A program made the translations under genes and the position numbers. Shown in pieces: positions 18,974 to 28,601 of a DNA stretch of 64,000 nt. The DNA is taken from positions 62,001 to 126,000 of the forward strand of contig NZ_JAFMHJ010000003.1 in NCBI RefSeq assembly GCF_017854565.1. The letters are read 5' to 3'. Under the pieces are notes generated by a model, which was given only the letters and a program-made list of their open reading frames with translations, was not told where the DNA came from and ran no database searches. The stretch is from Yoonia sp. (GTDB lineage: Bacteria; Pseudomonadota; Alphaproteobacteria; Rhodobacterales; Rhodobacteraceae). Each line of letters starts with the position of its first letter. The first letter of the stretch is position 1.

Positions 18974-20887
18974 TCAGACCGAAGGTTCCGGCTCCATCCC
19001 GCCATCAGGCGCACGGGGCTTTTTCGGTTTGGTCTTCGGGATCGCGGTAACCGATGATCCACCAGAGGGCGGCGCATCGTTCGCATCATCCGACAGATGC
19101 GGCGGTTCACCCGCCATCACGCGTTTGATCTCATCGCCGGTCAGGGTTTCATACTCAAGCAAACCCTGCGCCAAACGCTCAAACTCGTCGTTCTTCTCGG
19201 TGATGATCTTAAAGGCCAGATCATAACCGTCCTGGATAAATCCGCGCACCTCTTCCTCGATCGTCTCTTTGGTGTTGGCAGACACGGACAGACCGGCGGT
19301 GTTGCCCTGATACCCTTCGTGGGCCTCGGCATAGTCGATATTGCCGACCTTGTCCGACATACCCCAGCGCAGGACCATCGCACGCGCCAACTGGCTAGCC
19401 TGCTGAATGTCACCTGCCGGGCCGTTGCTGACCTGATCGGCACCGTATTTGATGATCTCGGCGGCCTTACCGGCCATCGTCATCGCCAAACGCTGATGGC
19501 ATTCGTCCTTGAACATGTTCAAACGATCCATCTCCGGCAGGCTCATCACCATGCCCAATGCGCCGCCGCGCGGAATGATCGTCGCCTTGTAAACCGGGTC
19601 ACACTTCGGCAGGGAAATCCCCACAATCGCGTGGCCAGCCTCGTGATAGGCGGTCATTTCCTTCTGCTCGGCTGTCATCACCATCGACCGCCGCTCGGGA
19701 CCCATCATGACCTTGTCCTTGGCGGATTCAAAATCAATCATCGTGACAAAGCGTCGCCCGACGCGGGCTGCCATCAACGCGGCCTCGTTAACAAGGTTCG
19801 CCAAATCCGCACCCGAAAAACCCGGAGAGCCGCGTGCGATGATCCGCAGATCGACATCGGGACCCAGCGGGATTTTACGCGCATGCACGCCCAAAATCTT
19901 TTCACGCCCTTTGATATCGGGGTTCGGCACGGTGATCTGACGGTCGAACCGGCCCGGACGCAACAGCGCGGGGTCCAGCACATCCCGACGGTTGGTTGCC
20001 GCCACGATGATCACGCCCTCATTGGCCTCAAAACCGTCCATCTCGACCAAAAGCTGGTTCAGCGTCTGTTCACGCTCGTCATTGCCGCCGCCGATACCCA
20101 CACCGCGCGAACGGCCCACCGCGTCGATTTCGTCGATAAACACGATGCATGGGGCGTTCTTCTTGGCCTGCTCGAACATGTCGCGCACACGCGATGCACC
20201 GACACCCACGAACATTTCCACAAAATCGGACCCCGAAATCGTAAAGAACGGCACACCGGCCTCGCCTGCAATCGCACGCGCCAGCAGCGTTTTACCCGTG
20301 CCCGGGGGACCGACAAGCAGCGCACCTTTCGGAATTTTACCGCCAAGCCGCGAGAATTTCTGCGGATTGCGCAGGAACTCGACGATCTCTTCCAGCTCTT
20401 CCTTGGCCTCGTCGATACCGGCCACGTCATCAAACGTCACGCGACCCTGCTTTTCGGTCAAAAGCTTCGCGCGCGATTTGCCAAAGCCCATCGCACCGCC
20501 TTTGCCGCCGCCCTGCATCCGGTTCATGAAATAAATCCATACCCCGATCAAAAGAAGGAACGGAAGAATGCTCAGAATGAATGACTGGAACACCGACTGT
20601 TCTTGGCTGCGCGCCTCAACAGGGACGTTTCGATCAATCAAAAGATTTGTGATTTCAGCATCTTGCGGCTTGATCGTGGAATAGCTGCGGCCACCCTCGG
20701 CATAGCGGACCCGCTCACCGTCAATGACGACATCCGTGACCAGGCCATCCTCGACGGCCTGCACAAACTCGGAATAGCTTTTGGTGTCTGTGGCGGTTGT
20801 ACCGGGTGGGTTGCTGAACAGGTTGAAAAGCGCCAGCACCATAAGGAACAAGACGACCCAGAATACGACGTTACGCGCGTTGCCCAA
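18974..20887 (-). CDS. ftsH: ATP-dependent zinc metalloprotease FtsH
   Basis: The 637-residue inner-membrane AAA protease has membrane helices at about 7-24 and 102-122, a periplasmic domain between them, Walker A GPPGTGKT (193-200), Walker [12 protein letters not shown] (248-258), the SRH region, the zinc site HEAGH (415-419) and a Pro/Lys-rich tail. It degrades misassembled membrane proteins and regulators such as sigma-32. The start is a TTG: GGAG lies 9 bases upstream, and [10 protein letters not shown] matches the family N-terminus. The spacer between the ribosome-binding site and the start is T followed by eight C. It is the last gene of the ruv-tol-pal-tilS chain and ends in a strong terminator. 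Confidence 0.96.
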   Translation of the reverse strand: MGNARNVVFWVVLFLMVLALFNLFSNPPGTTATDTKSYSEFVQAVEDGLVTDVVIDGERVRYAEGGRSYSTIKPQDAEITNLLIDRNVPVEARSQEQSVFQSFILSILPFLLLIGVWIYFMNRMQGGGKGGAMGFGKSRAKLLTEKQGRVTFDDVAGIDEAKEELEEIVEFLRNPQKFSRLGGKIPKGALLVGPPGTGKTLLARAIAGEAGVPFFTISGSDFVEMFVGVGASRVRDMFEQAKKNAPCIVFIDEIDAVGRSRGVGIGGGNDEREQTLNQLLVEMDGFEANEGVIIVAATNRRDVLDPALLRPGRFDRQITVPNPDIKGREKILGVHARKIPLGPDVDLRIIARGSPGFSGADLANLVNEAALMAARVGRRFVTMIDFESAKDKVMMGPERRSMVMTAEQKEMTAYHEAGHAIVGISLPKCDPVYKATIIPRGGALGMVMSLPEMDRLNMFKDECHQRLAMTMAGKAAEIIKYGADQVSNGPAGDIQQASQLARAMVLRWGMSDKVGNIDYAEAHEGYQGNTAGLSVSANTKETIEEEVRGFIQDGYDLAFKIITEKNDEFERLAQGLLEYETLTGDEIKRVMAGEPPHLSDDANDAPPSGGSSVTAIPKTKPKKPRAPDGGMEPEPSV

Positions 20888-20895
20888 GGGGGGGG
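20888..20895 (-). repeat. C8 homopolymer in the ftsH ribosome-binding spacer
   Basis: On the coding strand GGAG is followed by T, eight C and the TTG start. A change in tract length would alter the spacing between Shine-Dalgarno and start without a frameshift, so expression could vary between cells. This consequence is inferred. Confidence 0.7.
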
Positions 20896-20966
20896 ACTCC
20901 TTTAGTTCGGGAATTGGAGCGACAGAGTCGCGCCATAAACATTTCCTCTAAAATAGAGGCAAAACC

Positions 20967-22226
20967 TTAATCTTCAATGCCAAACGCCGCAGAATGAAAA
21001 TCCGCGACAATCCGCGCGGTCCAGCCATTGCCAAAACCCGCGATTGGCGCCGCGATCAGCGCATCGCCCTGCCAAACCGCAGGCGTCGCCACAAGCGCAA
21101 CGCGCTGCATCCCCGCTGCGCGCCAGTCCGGGCACTGCCCCACACCATCGCCAAGCGCCGCAATCCGAAGGTCAGGCGCCAGCGGACCACCGATCACCCA
21201 CCGGCGATCCCACCTGATGCCATCCGCGTCCGGCAGATCGGCGCTGCGCACAATCCGGGCCTGCGTCGCTGCCGCCTCGCGGGTCACCCGCAGCGTGCCG
21301 TCCTTTTGCGGCAGCAGGACGCAGCCCGCCAGCGTCACCGCATGTCCCGCGCAGGCGCGCGCCACACTGTCCAACATCGGCGCGAACCGGGGGCGATAGG
21401 CATTGCCGCCAACCCACGACAGCGCCGCCGCCATCACCCGGCGCGGCACATCCGCGCCCTCGAGGTCAAGCGCGACAGGGTCAAAAACCAAATCGCCAAC
21501 GTCCTGATGCACATGGCGTTCCGCAAATTCCCGCGCTGCAATTTGCAGCGACTTACGCGCGGCGCGCATGTGGTCTGCGGTCTGCAACAGCCGCTTGCGG
21601 GTCAACCCAAGGTCCTGCAAATGGCCCAGCATCTGTCGGGCGCGAACGCGGTCATACCGGGTGTCGTCGTTGCTGGGGTCGTCGCACCACCCAATCCCGT
21701 TGGCCGCCAGCCAATCGCGCAAATCCTGCCGCGAGATATCCAACAACGGCCGCAGGACCCGCATGCCGTCGCGGGGCGCATCACGCGACATGGCCGCCAA
21801 CCCATCCACACCCGACCCCCGCGCCAGTCGCATCAAGATCGTTTCGACCTGATCGTCTTCGGTATGGCCCAGAAAAACCGCGCCCACATGCGCGTGCTGC
21901 GCCCATGCAACCATCGCGCGCCAGCGGCCAACCCGTGCAGCCGCCTGCAAATTGCCGGTGCCATCCCAGTGCCAGCGCAAGACACAATGCGGCAAACCCA
22001 GCGCATCGGCCTGCGCCGCGACCACTGCGATTTCATCCGCAGCCTCCGGGCGCAGACCATGATCCACCGTGACAACATGCAGGCGAGATCGGTCACACAC
22101 CCGCGCGGCAAGCTGCATCATCGCAATCGAATCGCCCCCGCCGGATACGGCAAGGCCAATTTTTGCAACGTCACATTGATCGACTGCCGCGCGAAAACGG
22201 GCGCTGATATCGGTGTCTACTGACAT
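20967..22226 (-). CDS. tilS: tRNA(Ile)-lysidine synthetase TilS
   Basis: This 419-residue protein has the PP-loop ATP pyrophosphatase motif SGGGDS (28-33) near its N-terminus, HGLRPEA and GHTEDDQVETILMRL segments, then a less conserved C-terminal substrate domain. TilS converts the wobble cytidine of the CAU anticodon tRNA-Ile to lysidine, making it read AUA. The start overlaps the end of cpoB by 10 bases, so it is co-transcribed with the tol-pal genes. An 80-base gap without a terminator separates it from ftsH, a conserved order in alphaproteobacteria. Confidence 0.93.
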   Translation of the reverse strand: MSVDTDISARFRAAVDQCDVAKIGLAVSGGGDSIAMMQLAARVCDRSRLHVVTVDHGLRPEAADEIAVVAAQADALGLPHCVLRWHWDGTGNLQAAARVGRWRAMVAWAQHAHVGAVFLGHTEDDQVETILMRLARGSGVDGLAAMSRDAPRDGMRVLRPLLDISRQDLRDWLAANGIGWCDDPSNDDTRYDRVRARQMLGHLQDLGLTRKRLLQTADHMRAARKSLQIAAREFAERHVHQDVGDLVFDPVALDLEGADVPRRVMAAALSWVGGNAYRPRFAPMLDSVARACAGHAVTLAGCVLLPQKDGTLRVTREAAATQARIVRSADLPDADGIRWDRRWVIGGPLAPDLRIAALGDGVGQCPDWRAAGMQRVALVATPAVWQGDALIAAPIAGFGNGWTARIVADFHSAAFGIED

Positions 22227-23035
22227 CCCAGCTTTTGCATTTCCAGCTGCGCATCAAACACCGTCGGATTGCCGGGGAAACGCACGTCAACCTCGGCCAG
22301 CGTCAGACACGCATCCTGCGTCTGGCCAATCGCGCCCAGCGACGCACCCAGCTTGAACAAAGCATCGGGAGCCTTTATCCCGGTCGGCTCACTGGAAAAC
22401 GCCGCCAGATACGCCCGCGCGGCCTCGGTCATTTCGCCCAGACCTTCCAGCGCTTCACCGCGCAAATAGTCGGACTGCGCCGCTAGCGGGCTACCGGGAT
22501 AGGTCGCGGCAAAGGTCGCAAGCTGGTCAGCGGCGCCGCGAAAGTCACCCGAAGCGAGCGCCGCCTGCGCCCGCTCAAAATCACTTTGTTCACCAATCGC
22601 CAGCGCCGGACCGCCCGTCGCAGGCGGCGGATTGGCCGACGGGACATCGGCGCCGTTATCAACACCGCCCAGTGACGGTGTGTCACCCAGATTGGCGATA
22701 TCGCAATTTGCTTCCAGCTCGCACAGGCGGAACTCAAGATCGCCAATGCGGTTGGTGCCATCCACGGTGATCCGGTTCACCCGGAACTCCAGTTGTTCGG
22801 TCTTGGATGTCAGGCGCTGCAACTCGGCCTCAATCGCGTTCAAACGATCAAGCGGCGTACTGCCCACGACACCCGCATTCAAACCACCCGTCGTCGACAA
22901 TTCACGCCGCAGGCGCTGCACATCCACATACAGAACCGTCAGCTGTTGACGGATATCGGCCAGCGTTTCTTCTTGCGCCAGCGCCGGCAACGGCGCCAGC
23001 GCCAAGGCGCAGATAACGGCAATGCGATACAACAT
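22217..23035 (-). CDS. cpoB: Tol-Pal coordinator CpoB (YbgF)
   Basis: The 272-residue periplasmic protein has a signal peptide (about 1-20, ending ALAQE), a short coiled-coil segment (about 25-90, rich in Leu/Arg heptads) and C-terminal TPR repeats (about 150-270, for example LASGDFRGAADQLATFAATYP). CpoB/YbgF links Tol function with peptidoglycan synthesis during division. The start MLYRIAVICALA is chosen over an upstream in-frame ATG because it gives the signal peptide. It lies 19 bases after pal and overlaps tilS. Confidence 0.9.
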   Translation of the reverse strand: MLYRIAVICALALAPLPALAQEETLADIRQQLTVLYVDVQRLRRELSTTGGLNAGVVGSTPLDRLNAIEAELQRLTSKTEQLEFRVNRITVDGTNRIGDLEFRLCELEANCDIANLGDTPSLGGVDNGADVPSANPPPATGGPALAIGEQSDFERAQAALASGDFRGAADQLATFAATYPGSPLAAQSDYLRGEALEGLGEMTEAARAYLAAFSSEPTGIKAPDALFKLGASLGAIGQTQDACLTLAEVDVRFPGNPTVFDAQLEMQKLGCQ

Positions 23036-23054
23036 GATGGTCCTTCCCGGTAAT

Positions 23055-23603
23055 TTAGCTGAGCCGTGCAAACGACAGAACGGTCACAGCGCGCCGGTTC
23101 TTGGCATAGCACGCCTCTTGGGAACACACCTCGATCGGGCGCTCCTTGCCATAGCTGGTCACTTCCAGACGGGCCGACGGGACCCCGCGCGACACCAGAT
23201 ATTCACGCACCGCATTGGCCCGGCGAAAGCCAAGCGCAAGGTTGTATTCGCGGGTGCCCTGCTCATCGGCATGGCCTTCGATGATCGCACGGTAGTCGGC
23301 ATTGGTCAGCAACCACTGGGCCTGTCCGTCCAGAATGCTCTTGCCTTGGTCCGTCAAGGTGGAGGTATCGACCGCAAACAGCACCCGATCGCCGATTGCC
23401 TGATTAAAGAACTCCGGGCTTGCCGGATCGCTGGCCGATCCCAGCATCCCGGCACCCGCATTTGCGCCGGCGCCAGCACCCACGCCGCCATCCGCACCAC
23501 CACCACCACCACCACCACCACCACCACCAAAACGGTCGGGATTTGTACAGGCCGCCATGGCCAGCACCAAAAGGATCGCAGTCGCTTTTGTCATCAATTT
23601 CAT
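23055..23603 (-). CDS. pal: Peptidoglycan-associated lipoprotein Pal
   Basis: The 182-residue lipoprotein has the lipobox AMAAC (Cys19), a low-complexity linker with eleven consecutive glycines plus a Gly/Ala-rich stretch (about 26-55), and an OmpA-like domain (about 75-180) with IEGHADEQGTREYN and CYAKNRRAV. Pal ties the outer membrane to peptidoglycan and is concentrated at division sites by TolB. All eleven glycines use the codon GGT, forming a simple-sequence tract. The start is placed at the ATG giving MKLMTKATAILL. Confidence 0.95.
   Translation of the reverse strand: MKLMTKATAILLVLAMAACTNPDRFGGGGGGGGGGGADGGVGAGAGANAGAGMLGSASDPASPEFFNQAIGDRVLFAVDTSTLTDQGKSILDGQAQWLLTNADYRAIIEGHADEQGTREYNLALGFRRANAVREYLVSRGVPSARLEVTSYGKERPIEVCSQEACYAKNRRAVTVLSFARLS
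23495..23527 (-). repeat. (GGT)11 microsatellite inside pal
   Basis: Eleven uninterrupted CAC units on the + strand encode eleven glycines of the Pal linker. Length changes in steps of three keep the frame and would only alter linker length between the lipid anchor and the peptidoglycan-binding domain. Confidence 0.9.
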
Positions 23604-23678
23604 CGGTTCATTCCTGTTTTTATCTGCTCGTTTTTTCCAACATAGCATGGCTTTGCCCGTTGGGGAATTATACATCTG

Positions 23679-24995
23679 TTACTGCTGCAACGGGCCCCAT
23701 GACGGATCGGACGCCCCGCTCTGCACGGGCACCGCCTTCAGGTTCCGCCCCGAAATATCGACCGAATACAGCGAAGACGTGCCGCCTGCCCCTTGGGTTT
23801 CACGGCTAAACATGATCACGCGGCCATTGGGTGCCCACGTCGGGCCTTCATCCAGAAACGACGACGTCAGCAACCGCTCTTCGGAACCGTCGGTGCGCAT
23901 CACGCCAATATGGAACCGGCCCGCATTTTGCTTGGTAAACGCAACAAGATCCCCTCGAGGCGACCAGACCGGCGTGCCATAGCGCCCCTCACCAAACGAA
24001 ATCCGGCGCGCCTCGCCGCCATTTGCGGACATGATATATAACTGCTGCGTGCCCGACCGGTCGCTCTCAAACACAATCTGATCACCGTTTGGCGACAGGC
24101 TGGGCGCGGTTTCAATTGACGGCGCCGAGGTCAGGCGCACATGTTGCCCGGTCCCCAGATCGGTGCGGTAAATGTCGGTGTTGCCACCATTTGACAGACT
24201 GTAAATCACCTGCCGTCCGTCACGTGAAAACCGGGGGCTGAATGCCATCTCGCCCTGTGCGGTCGGTAACTGCTGCTGCCCGACATTCGCGACGTCCAGC
24301 ACATTGATCCGGGGGAAACCGCTTTCAAAGCTGGTGTAAAGCACACGGTCGCCATTGGGCGAAAACCGGGGCGCCAGCACAATGGCACTGCTGTCGGTCA
24401 GAAACTGCAGGTTCGCGCCATCATAATCCATGATCGCAAGGCGCTTTTGGCGGTTGTCCTTGGGTCCCGCTTCGGACACCAGCACGATGCGGCTGTCAAA
24501 ATAGCCACCCTCACCGGTGATCCGGCTGTAAACCGCGTCGGCCACTTTATGGCCCATCCGTCGCCAGCCTTGCGTCGTACCTGCAAACTGCAACCCACCG
24601 CCCAATTCGGCCCCCGAGAACACATCATACAGGCGGAACTTGACCACCAGCTGGCTGCCGGTGACCGTCACCGCGCCCGTAATCAACGCCTGCGCATTGA
24701 TCGCGCGCCAATCGGCATAGGCAATCGGCTGCGCAAATGAACTGACCTGCGAAATAAACGCGGTCGCCGGCACTTCGCGAAACAACCCCGTCCCCGCCAA
24801 ATCCTGCACGACAAGCCGCGATATATCCGCCGCCGCCTGCTGCGCCTCAAGGCTTTCGGCCTGAAAACTGGGCAAGGCAAACGGGATCGGCTCGATCACG
24901 CCGTCCGTAATGGTCAGCCGCAACGGACCGCCCTGCGCCAGAACCGGCCCGGCCAACATCAAGGCCACCAACAGTGTCAGAAATCGTTTCATCAT
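23679..24995 (-). CDS. tolB: Tol-Pal translocation protein TolB
   Basis: The protein of about 438 residues has a signal peptide ([21 protein letters not shown]), a TolB N-terminal domain (about 25-160) and a six-bladed beta-propeller (about 180-430) built of repeated FSPNGDRV-, FSRDGRQV-, LSPNGDQI-, WSPRGDLV-type blades. It binds Pal in the periplasm and relays the TolQRA force. Two adjacent ATG codons exist (24995 and 24992); either fits. It lies 75 bases upstream of pal in the same transcript. Confidence 0.96.
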   Translation of the reverse strand: MMKRFLTLLVALMLAGPVLAQGGPLRLTITDGVIEPIPFALPSFQAESLEAQQAAADISRLVVQDLAGTGLFREVPATAFISQVSSFAQPIAYADWRAINAQALITGAVTVTGSQLVVKFRLYDVFSGAELGGGLQFAGTTQGWRRMGHKVADAVYSRITGEGGYFDSRIVLVSEAGPKDNRQKRLAIMDYDGANLQFLTDSSAIVLAPRFSPNGDRVLYTSFESGFPRINVLDVANVGQQQLPTAQGEMAFSPRFSRDGRQVIYSLSNGGNTDIYRTDLGTGQHVRLTSAPSIETAPSLSPNGDQIVFESDRSGTQQLYIMSANGGEARRISFGEGRYGTPVWSPRGDLVAFTKQNAGRFHIGVMRTDGSEERLLTSSFLDEGPTWAPNGRVIMFSRETQGAGGTSSLYSVDISGRNLKAVPVQSGASDPSWGPLQQ

Positions 24996-25098
24996 TTTCG
25001 CCCCACTCTGCGTGTCCGGGTATCGCCCGAAGCATGCCCACATTGTCCTTCATAGCAGCCATGTGAACCGAAATCACATCAACTGCGCGTAACTTCGC

Positions 25099-26271
25099 CT
25101 AACGCAACCGCATCCCGCTGGGGTCAAACGTCAGCTCCACCTCTCGCCACTGCTCGTATTTGTCGCTGGGCAACGTAAAACCCGCCCCGCGATTCTGGCA
25201 TTGGAATATCGCGGAACGCGCCGTGCGGAACGCAACGGCAATCGCCTGCGCGTCACCGCCCGATGCCGAAACCTGCCGCACATCGCCATCAACCTTGCGG
25301 TCCGTGGTCAGATCGAACGCGACGGTGATCGTCACTTGCTGCGCAGCCGAGCTCATACCACCCACATTCCAACACGACTGTACGGACACCCGGAAACCAT
25401 CGTTTTCCGCGCCCGTCATCGGCGGTCCGGCTGGCACCGCAGGGGCGGCAGTCGGGGTCTGTGACGGCGTATCGTCGGACAATTCGGCCAGCAGATTGTC
25501 AATGTCGTCTTGCGCAACGACGGCTGGCGGATCTGCCGGTGTCGGCGGTGTCTCTTGCGGCGGTGTCTCTTGTGGCGGTGTCTCTTGCGGCGGCGTCGAT
25601 ACCGGCGGCGTCGGGCGCGACGGGCGCGATTGCGGACGGACCGATGTTTCAACCGCCCCCGACGGCTTCTCGGCTTCGGTCACAATCTCGGTCGTCGTCT
25701 CCGGCGGAGCGGTTGCCTGTGTGGCGTCCAATACCACCTCTGGATCAGCGGCGGCATCCGGAACCGTTTCCTGCTGCGCGACATCCGCGACCTGCGCATC
25801 GGGCGGGGCCGGCGCGGATGGGGTCGCGGCAATGCGGTCGGCCTGACGCGGCGTCGGGCGCTGGCTAACCTCAAGCTGCGGCGACGGCGGCGGGGCTGGC
25901 GGCGGCGCGGGCGCGACCGGCGGCACATCCGTCGCCTCGGTGACCAATGGCGGGGGCGGCGGCGGCGGCGGATTTTCGGCCACTGGCGGCGCAACCGGAT
26001 CAGGCGTCGGGGCGGGCGTCGGGGTTGCCACCTGCGCGGGCGGCGGGGGCGGCGTGTCATCGACCACCGGCTGCGGCAGGGCTGTCGGCTCTGCATCGGC
26101 AGGTTTCGGCGTTCGCGCTGCCATCATATCGGCAAAGGCGTCACCGCTGATCGTGGTAAACGGAATAGGGTCGATCGGCAAAGGGTCGGCATCAAACCCC
26201 CACCCAAGGATCAACCAGCCAATCAGCCCGATATGGCCGATTGCAGAAATATAGATGCCCGGCCCCTTCAT
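25099..26271 (-). CDS. tolA: TolA-type energy-transducing envelope protein
   Basis: The 390-residue protein has one N-terminal membrane helix (about 7-24), a long Pro/Ala-rich linker (about 50-290) and a C-terminal TolA/TonB-like domain (about 290-388, with VQSCWNVGGMSSAAQQVTITV). Unlike enterobacterial TolA, which has a long alpha-helical domain II, the linker is proline-rich, as is usual for Rhodobacterales. It includes three exact PPQET repeats encoded by a 15-bp DNA repeat. It spans the periplasm and is driven by TolQR. Spacing to tolR is 2 bases. Confidence 0.9.
   Translation of the reverse strand: MKGPGIYISAIGHIGLIGWLILGWGFDADPLPIDPIPFTTISGDAFADMMAARTPKPADAEPTALPQPVVDDTPPPPPAQVATPTPAPTPDPVAPPVAENPPPPPPPPLVTEATDVPPVAPAPPPAPPPSPQLEVSQRPTPRQADRIAATPSAPAPPDAQVADVAQQETVPDAAADPEVVLDATQATAPPETTTEIVTEAEKPSGAVETSVRPQSRPSRPTPPVSTPPQETPPQETPPQETPPTPADPPAVVAQDDIDNLLAELSDDTPSQTPTAAPAVPAGPPMTGAENDGFRVSVQSCWNVGGMSSAAQQVTITVAFDLTTDRKVDGDVRQVSASGGDAQAIAVAFRTARSAIFQCQNRGAGFTLPSDKYEQWREVELTFDPSGMRLR
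25544..25588 (-). repeat. 15-bp tandem repeat, three copies, inside tolA
   Basis: GGCGGTGTCTCTTGC (+ strand) occurs three times head to tail with one substitution in copy two, encoding PPQET units. Copy number changes would preserve the frame and lengthen or shorten the periplasmic linker. Confidence 0.85.
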
Positions 26272-26273
26272 GA

Positions 26274-26750
26274 TTACCCGTCAGAACCATCAAACGTCGG
26301 CCCGCCGACGTCCGTGACCAGCCCGATGTTGGAAAAGCCACCGGCATTCAACGCGCCCATGATTTCGGCCACCTTGTTCCATGCATTCGACCCGTCAGCC
26401 CGCAGGAAAATGCGGTCGCTGGTTCGCTCTGCCGCAATCGCTTGCAGCTTGGCCACCAATTCCGCAGGTGCCGTTTCGGTTTCCTGGATCATCACAATAC
26501 CAGCGGCGGTGATGGTCACGGTCAACGGCTCTTCCTCGTCGCCCGGCAGCGCGCTTGCTGCGGTCTTGGGCAGTTCGACGGGAACCCCCACAGTCAGCAA
26601 CGGCGCGGCCACCATAAACACGATCAACAGCACCAGCATCACATCGACGAACGGCGTGACGTTGATTTCAGACATCGGCTGCGTGCGGCCAGACCTGCGG
26701 CGGCGGCGCCTGCCCCCACCTCCGTCTGATTTCATGACACCGGCACCCAT
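26274..26750 (-). CDS. tolR: Tol-Pal biopolymer transport protein TolR (ExbD family)
   Basis: The 158-residue protein has a basic N-terminus (RRRRRR at about 13-19), one membrane helix (about 30-52, with the conserved aspartate in TPFVDVMLVLLIVFMV) and a periplasmic domain. TolR with TolQ forms the proton-driven stator that energises TolA. The gene abuts tolQ (1 base) and tolA (2 bases). Confidence 0.95.
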   Translation of the reverse strand: MGAGVMKSDGGGGRRRRRRSGRTQPMSEINVTPFVDVMLVLLIVFMVAAPLLTVGVPVELPKTAASALPGDEEEPLTVTITAAGIVMIQETETAPAELVAKLQAIAAERTSDRIFLRADGSNAWNKVAEIMGALNAGGFSNIGLVTDVGGPTFDGSDG

Positions 26751-26751
26751 A

Positions 26752-27426
26752 TCAGCTATCCAATTGGCGGCTTAGAATCGTGGCGAACTCATCGGCAAAC
26801 GCCTCGTAGCCCGCCACAATCCGATCACTATCCGAAGACAGCTTGTTATAGAATATCACCGCCGGAATGGCGGCCATCAGACCCAGACCAGTGGCCAGCA
26901 ACGCCTCTGCGATGCCCGGTGCCACAACAGCAAGGTTCGTATTCTGCGCCTGCGCGATCTCGATGAACGCATTCATGATCCCCCAAACGGTCCCGAACAG
27001 CCCCACAAACGGGGCCGTCGACCCAACCGTCGCCAAGACTGGCAAACCCTTTTGCAATTTCGCGGCTTCCTTGGCGATTGCCACATCCATCGACCGGTCA
27101 ATCCGGGCCGTCGCACCCGCGATCAGGCCGCCATCCTGACGGTGTGACCGGCGCCACTCCAACATGCCCGCCACAAATATCTTTTGCGAAGGTCCATCCG
27201 GATCGGCCCCGATCTTGTCGAACAAGGCGTCCAACGGCTCTCCTGACCAAAAGGCGCGGTCGAACACCTCTGCCTCGGCGCGGGCTTTGCGGTATTGAAT
27301 GGCCTTTTCGATAATCACCGCCCAGCACCAGACCGACGCTGCCATCAGCAGGATCATGACCAGTTTGACGGTAATCGTTGCACGCGCAAATAGCGCCCAC
27401 ATTGTAAAGTCGGTTGCTGCTTCCAT
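26752..27426 (-). CDS. tolQ: Tol-Pal proton channel protein TolQ (MotA/ExbB family)
   Basis: The 224-residue inner-membrane protein has three helices (about 18-40, 128-150, 162-186) and the MotA/ExbB signature around TVGSTAPFVGLFGTVWGI and EALLATGLGLMAAIPAV. It forms the proton channel with TolR. It follows ybgC by 113 bases and is the first of the tightly packed tolQRA genes. The gap 27427-27539 holds no other gene and could contain a secondary promoter. Confidence 0.96.
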   Translation of the reverse strand: MEAATDFTMWALFARATITVKLVMILLMAASVWCWAVIIEKAIQYRKARAEAEVFDRAFWSGEPLDALFDKIGADPDGPSQKIFVAGMLEWRRSHRQDGGLIAGATARIDRSMDVAIAKEAAKLQKGLPVLATVGSTAPFVGLFGTVWGIMNAFIEIAQAQNTNLAVVAPGIAEALLATGLGLMAAIPAVIFYNKLSSDSDRIVAGYEAFADEFATILSRQLDS

Positions 27427-27539
27427 GTGCCTGCTCTGCCTCTAGGCCCGATTTTGGGCTCTCATTACGCAAGACGTTAAAGCAAACAATTCGGGAAATC
27501 CAACCAATCCCACATCACTTCTGCGAAATGACCGGAATT

Positions 27540-27926
27540 TCAGTGTACCGAACGGCGGATCGCCGCCGGCAGCCGCGCCACAGCACCGTTTGCCTGGATG
27601 CAAACGATCGTCACGATCGCTACAAACAGCGAAACATCCGCGCGCTTCACCTCTTGGCGAACCACAAGCCGCACACCCGATCCTTCGTCCATCGTTGTCT
27701 CGACGATCAGCTGGTCATCAAATTTTGCAGGCAACAGATAATCCGCTTCGACCCGGCGCACGGCAAAAACAAGGCCCTCCGCCTTCATCTCGACCTGATC
27801 AATGCCCAGTTCGCGGACCCATTCACTGCGCGCGCGCTCAATGAACTTCAGGTAGTTGGCGTAATAGACGATACCCGCCAGATCGGTGTCTTCGTAATAG
27901 ACGCGGATGGGAAAACGGTGTGTCAT
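27540..27926 (-). CDS. ybgC: Tol-Pal associated acyl-CoA thioesterase YbgC
   Basis: The 128-residue hot-dog fold thioesterase carries the 4-hydroxybenzoyl-CoA thioesterase motif YYEDTDLAGIVYYANYLKF (Asp catalytic, about residues 9-27). YbgC hydrolyses short-chain or phospholipid-synthesis acyl thioesters and is linked to the Tol-Pal operon in most proteobacteria. Its ATG overlaps the stop of the preceding gene (ATGA), indicating translational coupling. Confidence 0.94.
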   Translation of the reverse strand: MTHRFPIRVYYEDTDLAGIVYYANYLKFIERARSEWVRELGIDQVEMKAEGLVFAVRRVEADYLLPAKFDDQLIVETTMDEGSGVRLVVRQEVKRADVSLFVAIVTIVCIQANGAVARLPAAIRRSVH

Positions 27927-28555
27927 GACGGGCGGGTTATCCTCGCAGCAAGGCGCAACGCATGGCTCGCGTCCCGCGCCGCAGATGGCATGACAGGATC
28001 ATAGGCCGCCCGGACCACATCCGCAATCTCGGGGCGCAGCACCGCATGACCCGAAATCATCGCCAGCGGCGCCTTCGCGTCAAACGCAGTATCGGACCAC
28101 AAGACAATCGTCTGCACGGCTTGGCTAAGCGCCAGCGTATCCGCCGCAACGGTTTCCAAATGAGCGTCCATGCGCAAAAACACAAACGCCGCCTTGATGC
28201 CGCCCGCCGGGTCGAACCGGAAAATACGGTACTGATTGGCGCCCGCCGCCTGCAGTTTATCCACCAACGGCCCCAGATCGGGCACCAACTGGTCCAGATG
28301 CGGCACGGCGCGCAGTTCGGCCCAGTCACGGCAGAAAAAGACCATCAGGTTGGCCCCTGACAACGCCATATCCGTCTCGTCGATCGTGTGGTTGGCCAGT
28401 GCCACGACCGCTTCGATGGCACCCTTGAAGACCGCAAGCGTCGCGTCATCAACGCCGAAAACCACCGGCACGATCGGGCATCCCCAGCGGGCAAACACAT
28501 AGGCACCATCAGAGCGCGTAAAAAGCGCCGCCACATTATCTATATTATCATCCAT
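27923..28555 (-). CDS. Conserved protein of unknown function between ruvB and ybgC
   Basis: I do not recognise a characterised family. The start MDDNIDNVAALF has GGAG 7 bases upstream and gives 210 residues; an ORF extension of 18 codons upstream is unlikely. The product is soluble, with alternating hydrophobic strands and helices (for example NLMVFFCRDWAEL and IKAAFVFLRMDAHL), no signal peptide and no cysteine-rich motif. It overlaps ybgC by four bases (ATGA) and lies 46 bases after ruvB, so it is translated with the envelope genes. I believe orthologues occur at the same place in relatives, but cannot verify this here. Confidence 0.75.
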   Translation of the reverse strand: MDDNIDNVAALFTRSDGAYVFARWGCPIVPVVFGVDDATLAVFKGAIEAVVALANHTIDETDMALSGANLMVFFCRDWAELRAVPHLDQLVPDLGPLVDKLQAAGANQYRIFRFDPAGGIKAAFVFLRMDAHLETVAADTLALSQAVQTIVLWSDTAFDAKAPLAMISGHAVLRPEIADVVRAAYDPVMPSAARDASHALRLAARITRPS

Positions 28556-28601
28556 GCAAATCTCCGTCCGCGGCATCAAATTTCCAGAAATTTGATCCCC
28601 C

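Noticed and set aside
23420-23645. + strand poly-His frame across the CAC repeat
   Set aside because: It is the antisense of the polyglycine linker of pal; no start signal or conserved flanks.
25510-26775. 421-codon + strand frame opposite tolA/tolR
   Set aside because: Arginine-rich shadow of the proline-rich TolA linker; no start signal or domain.
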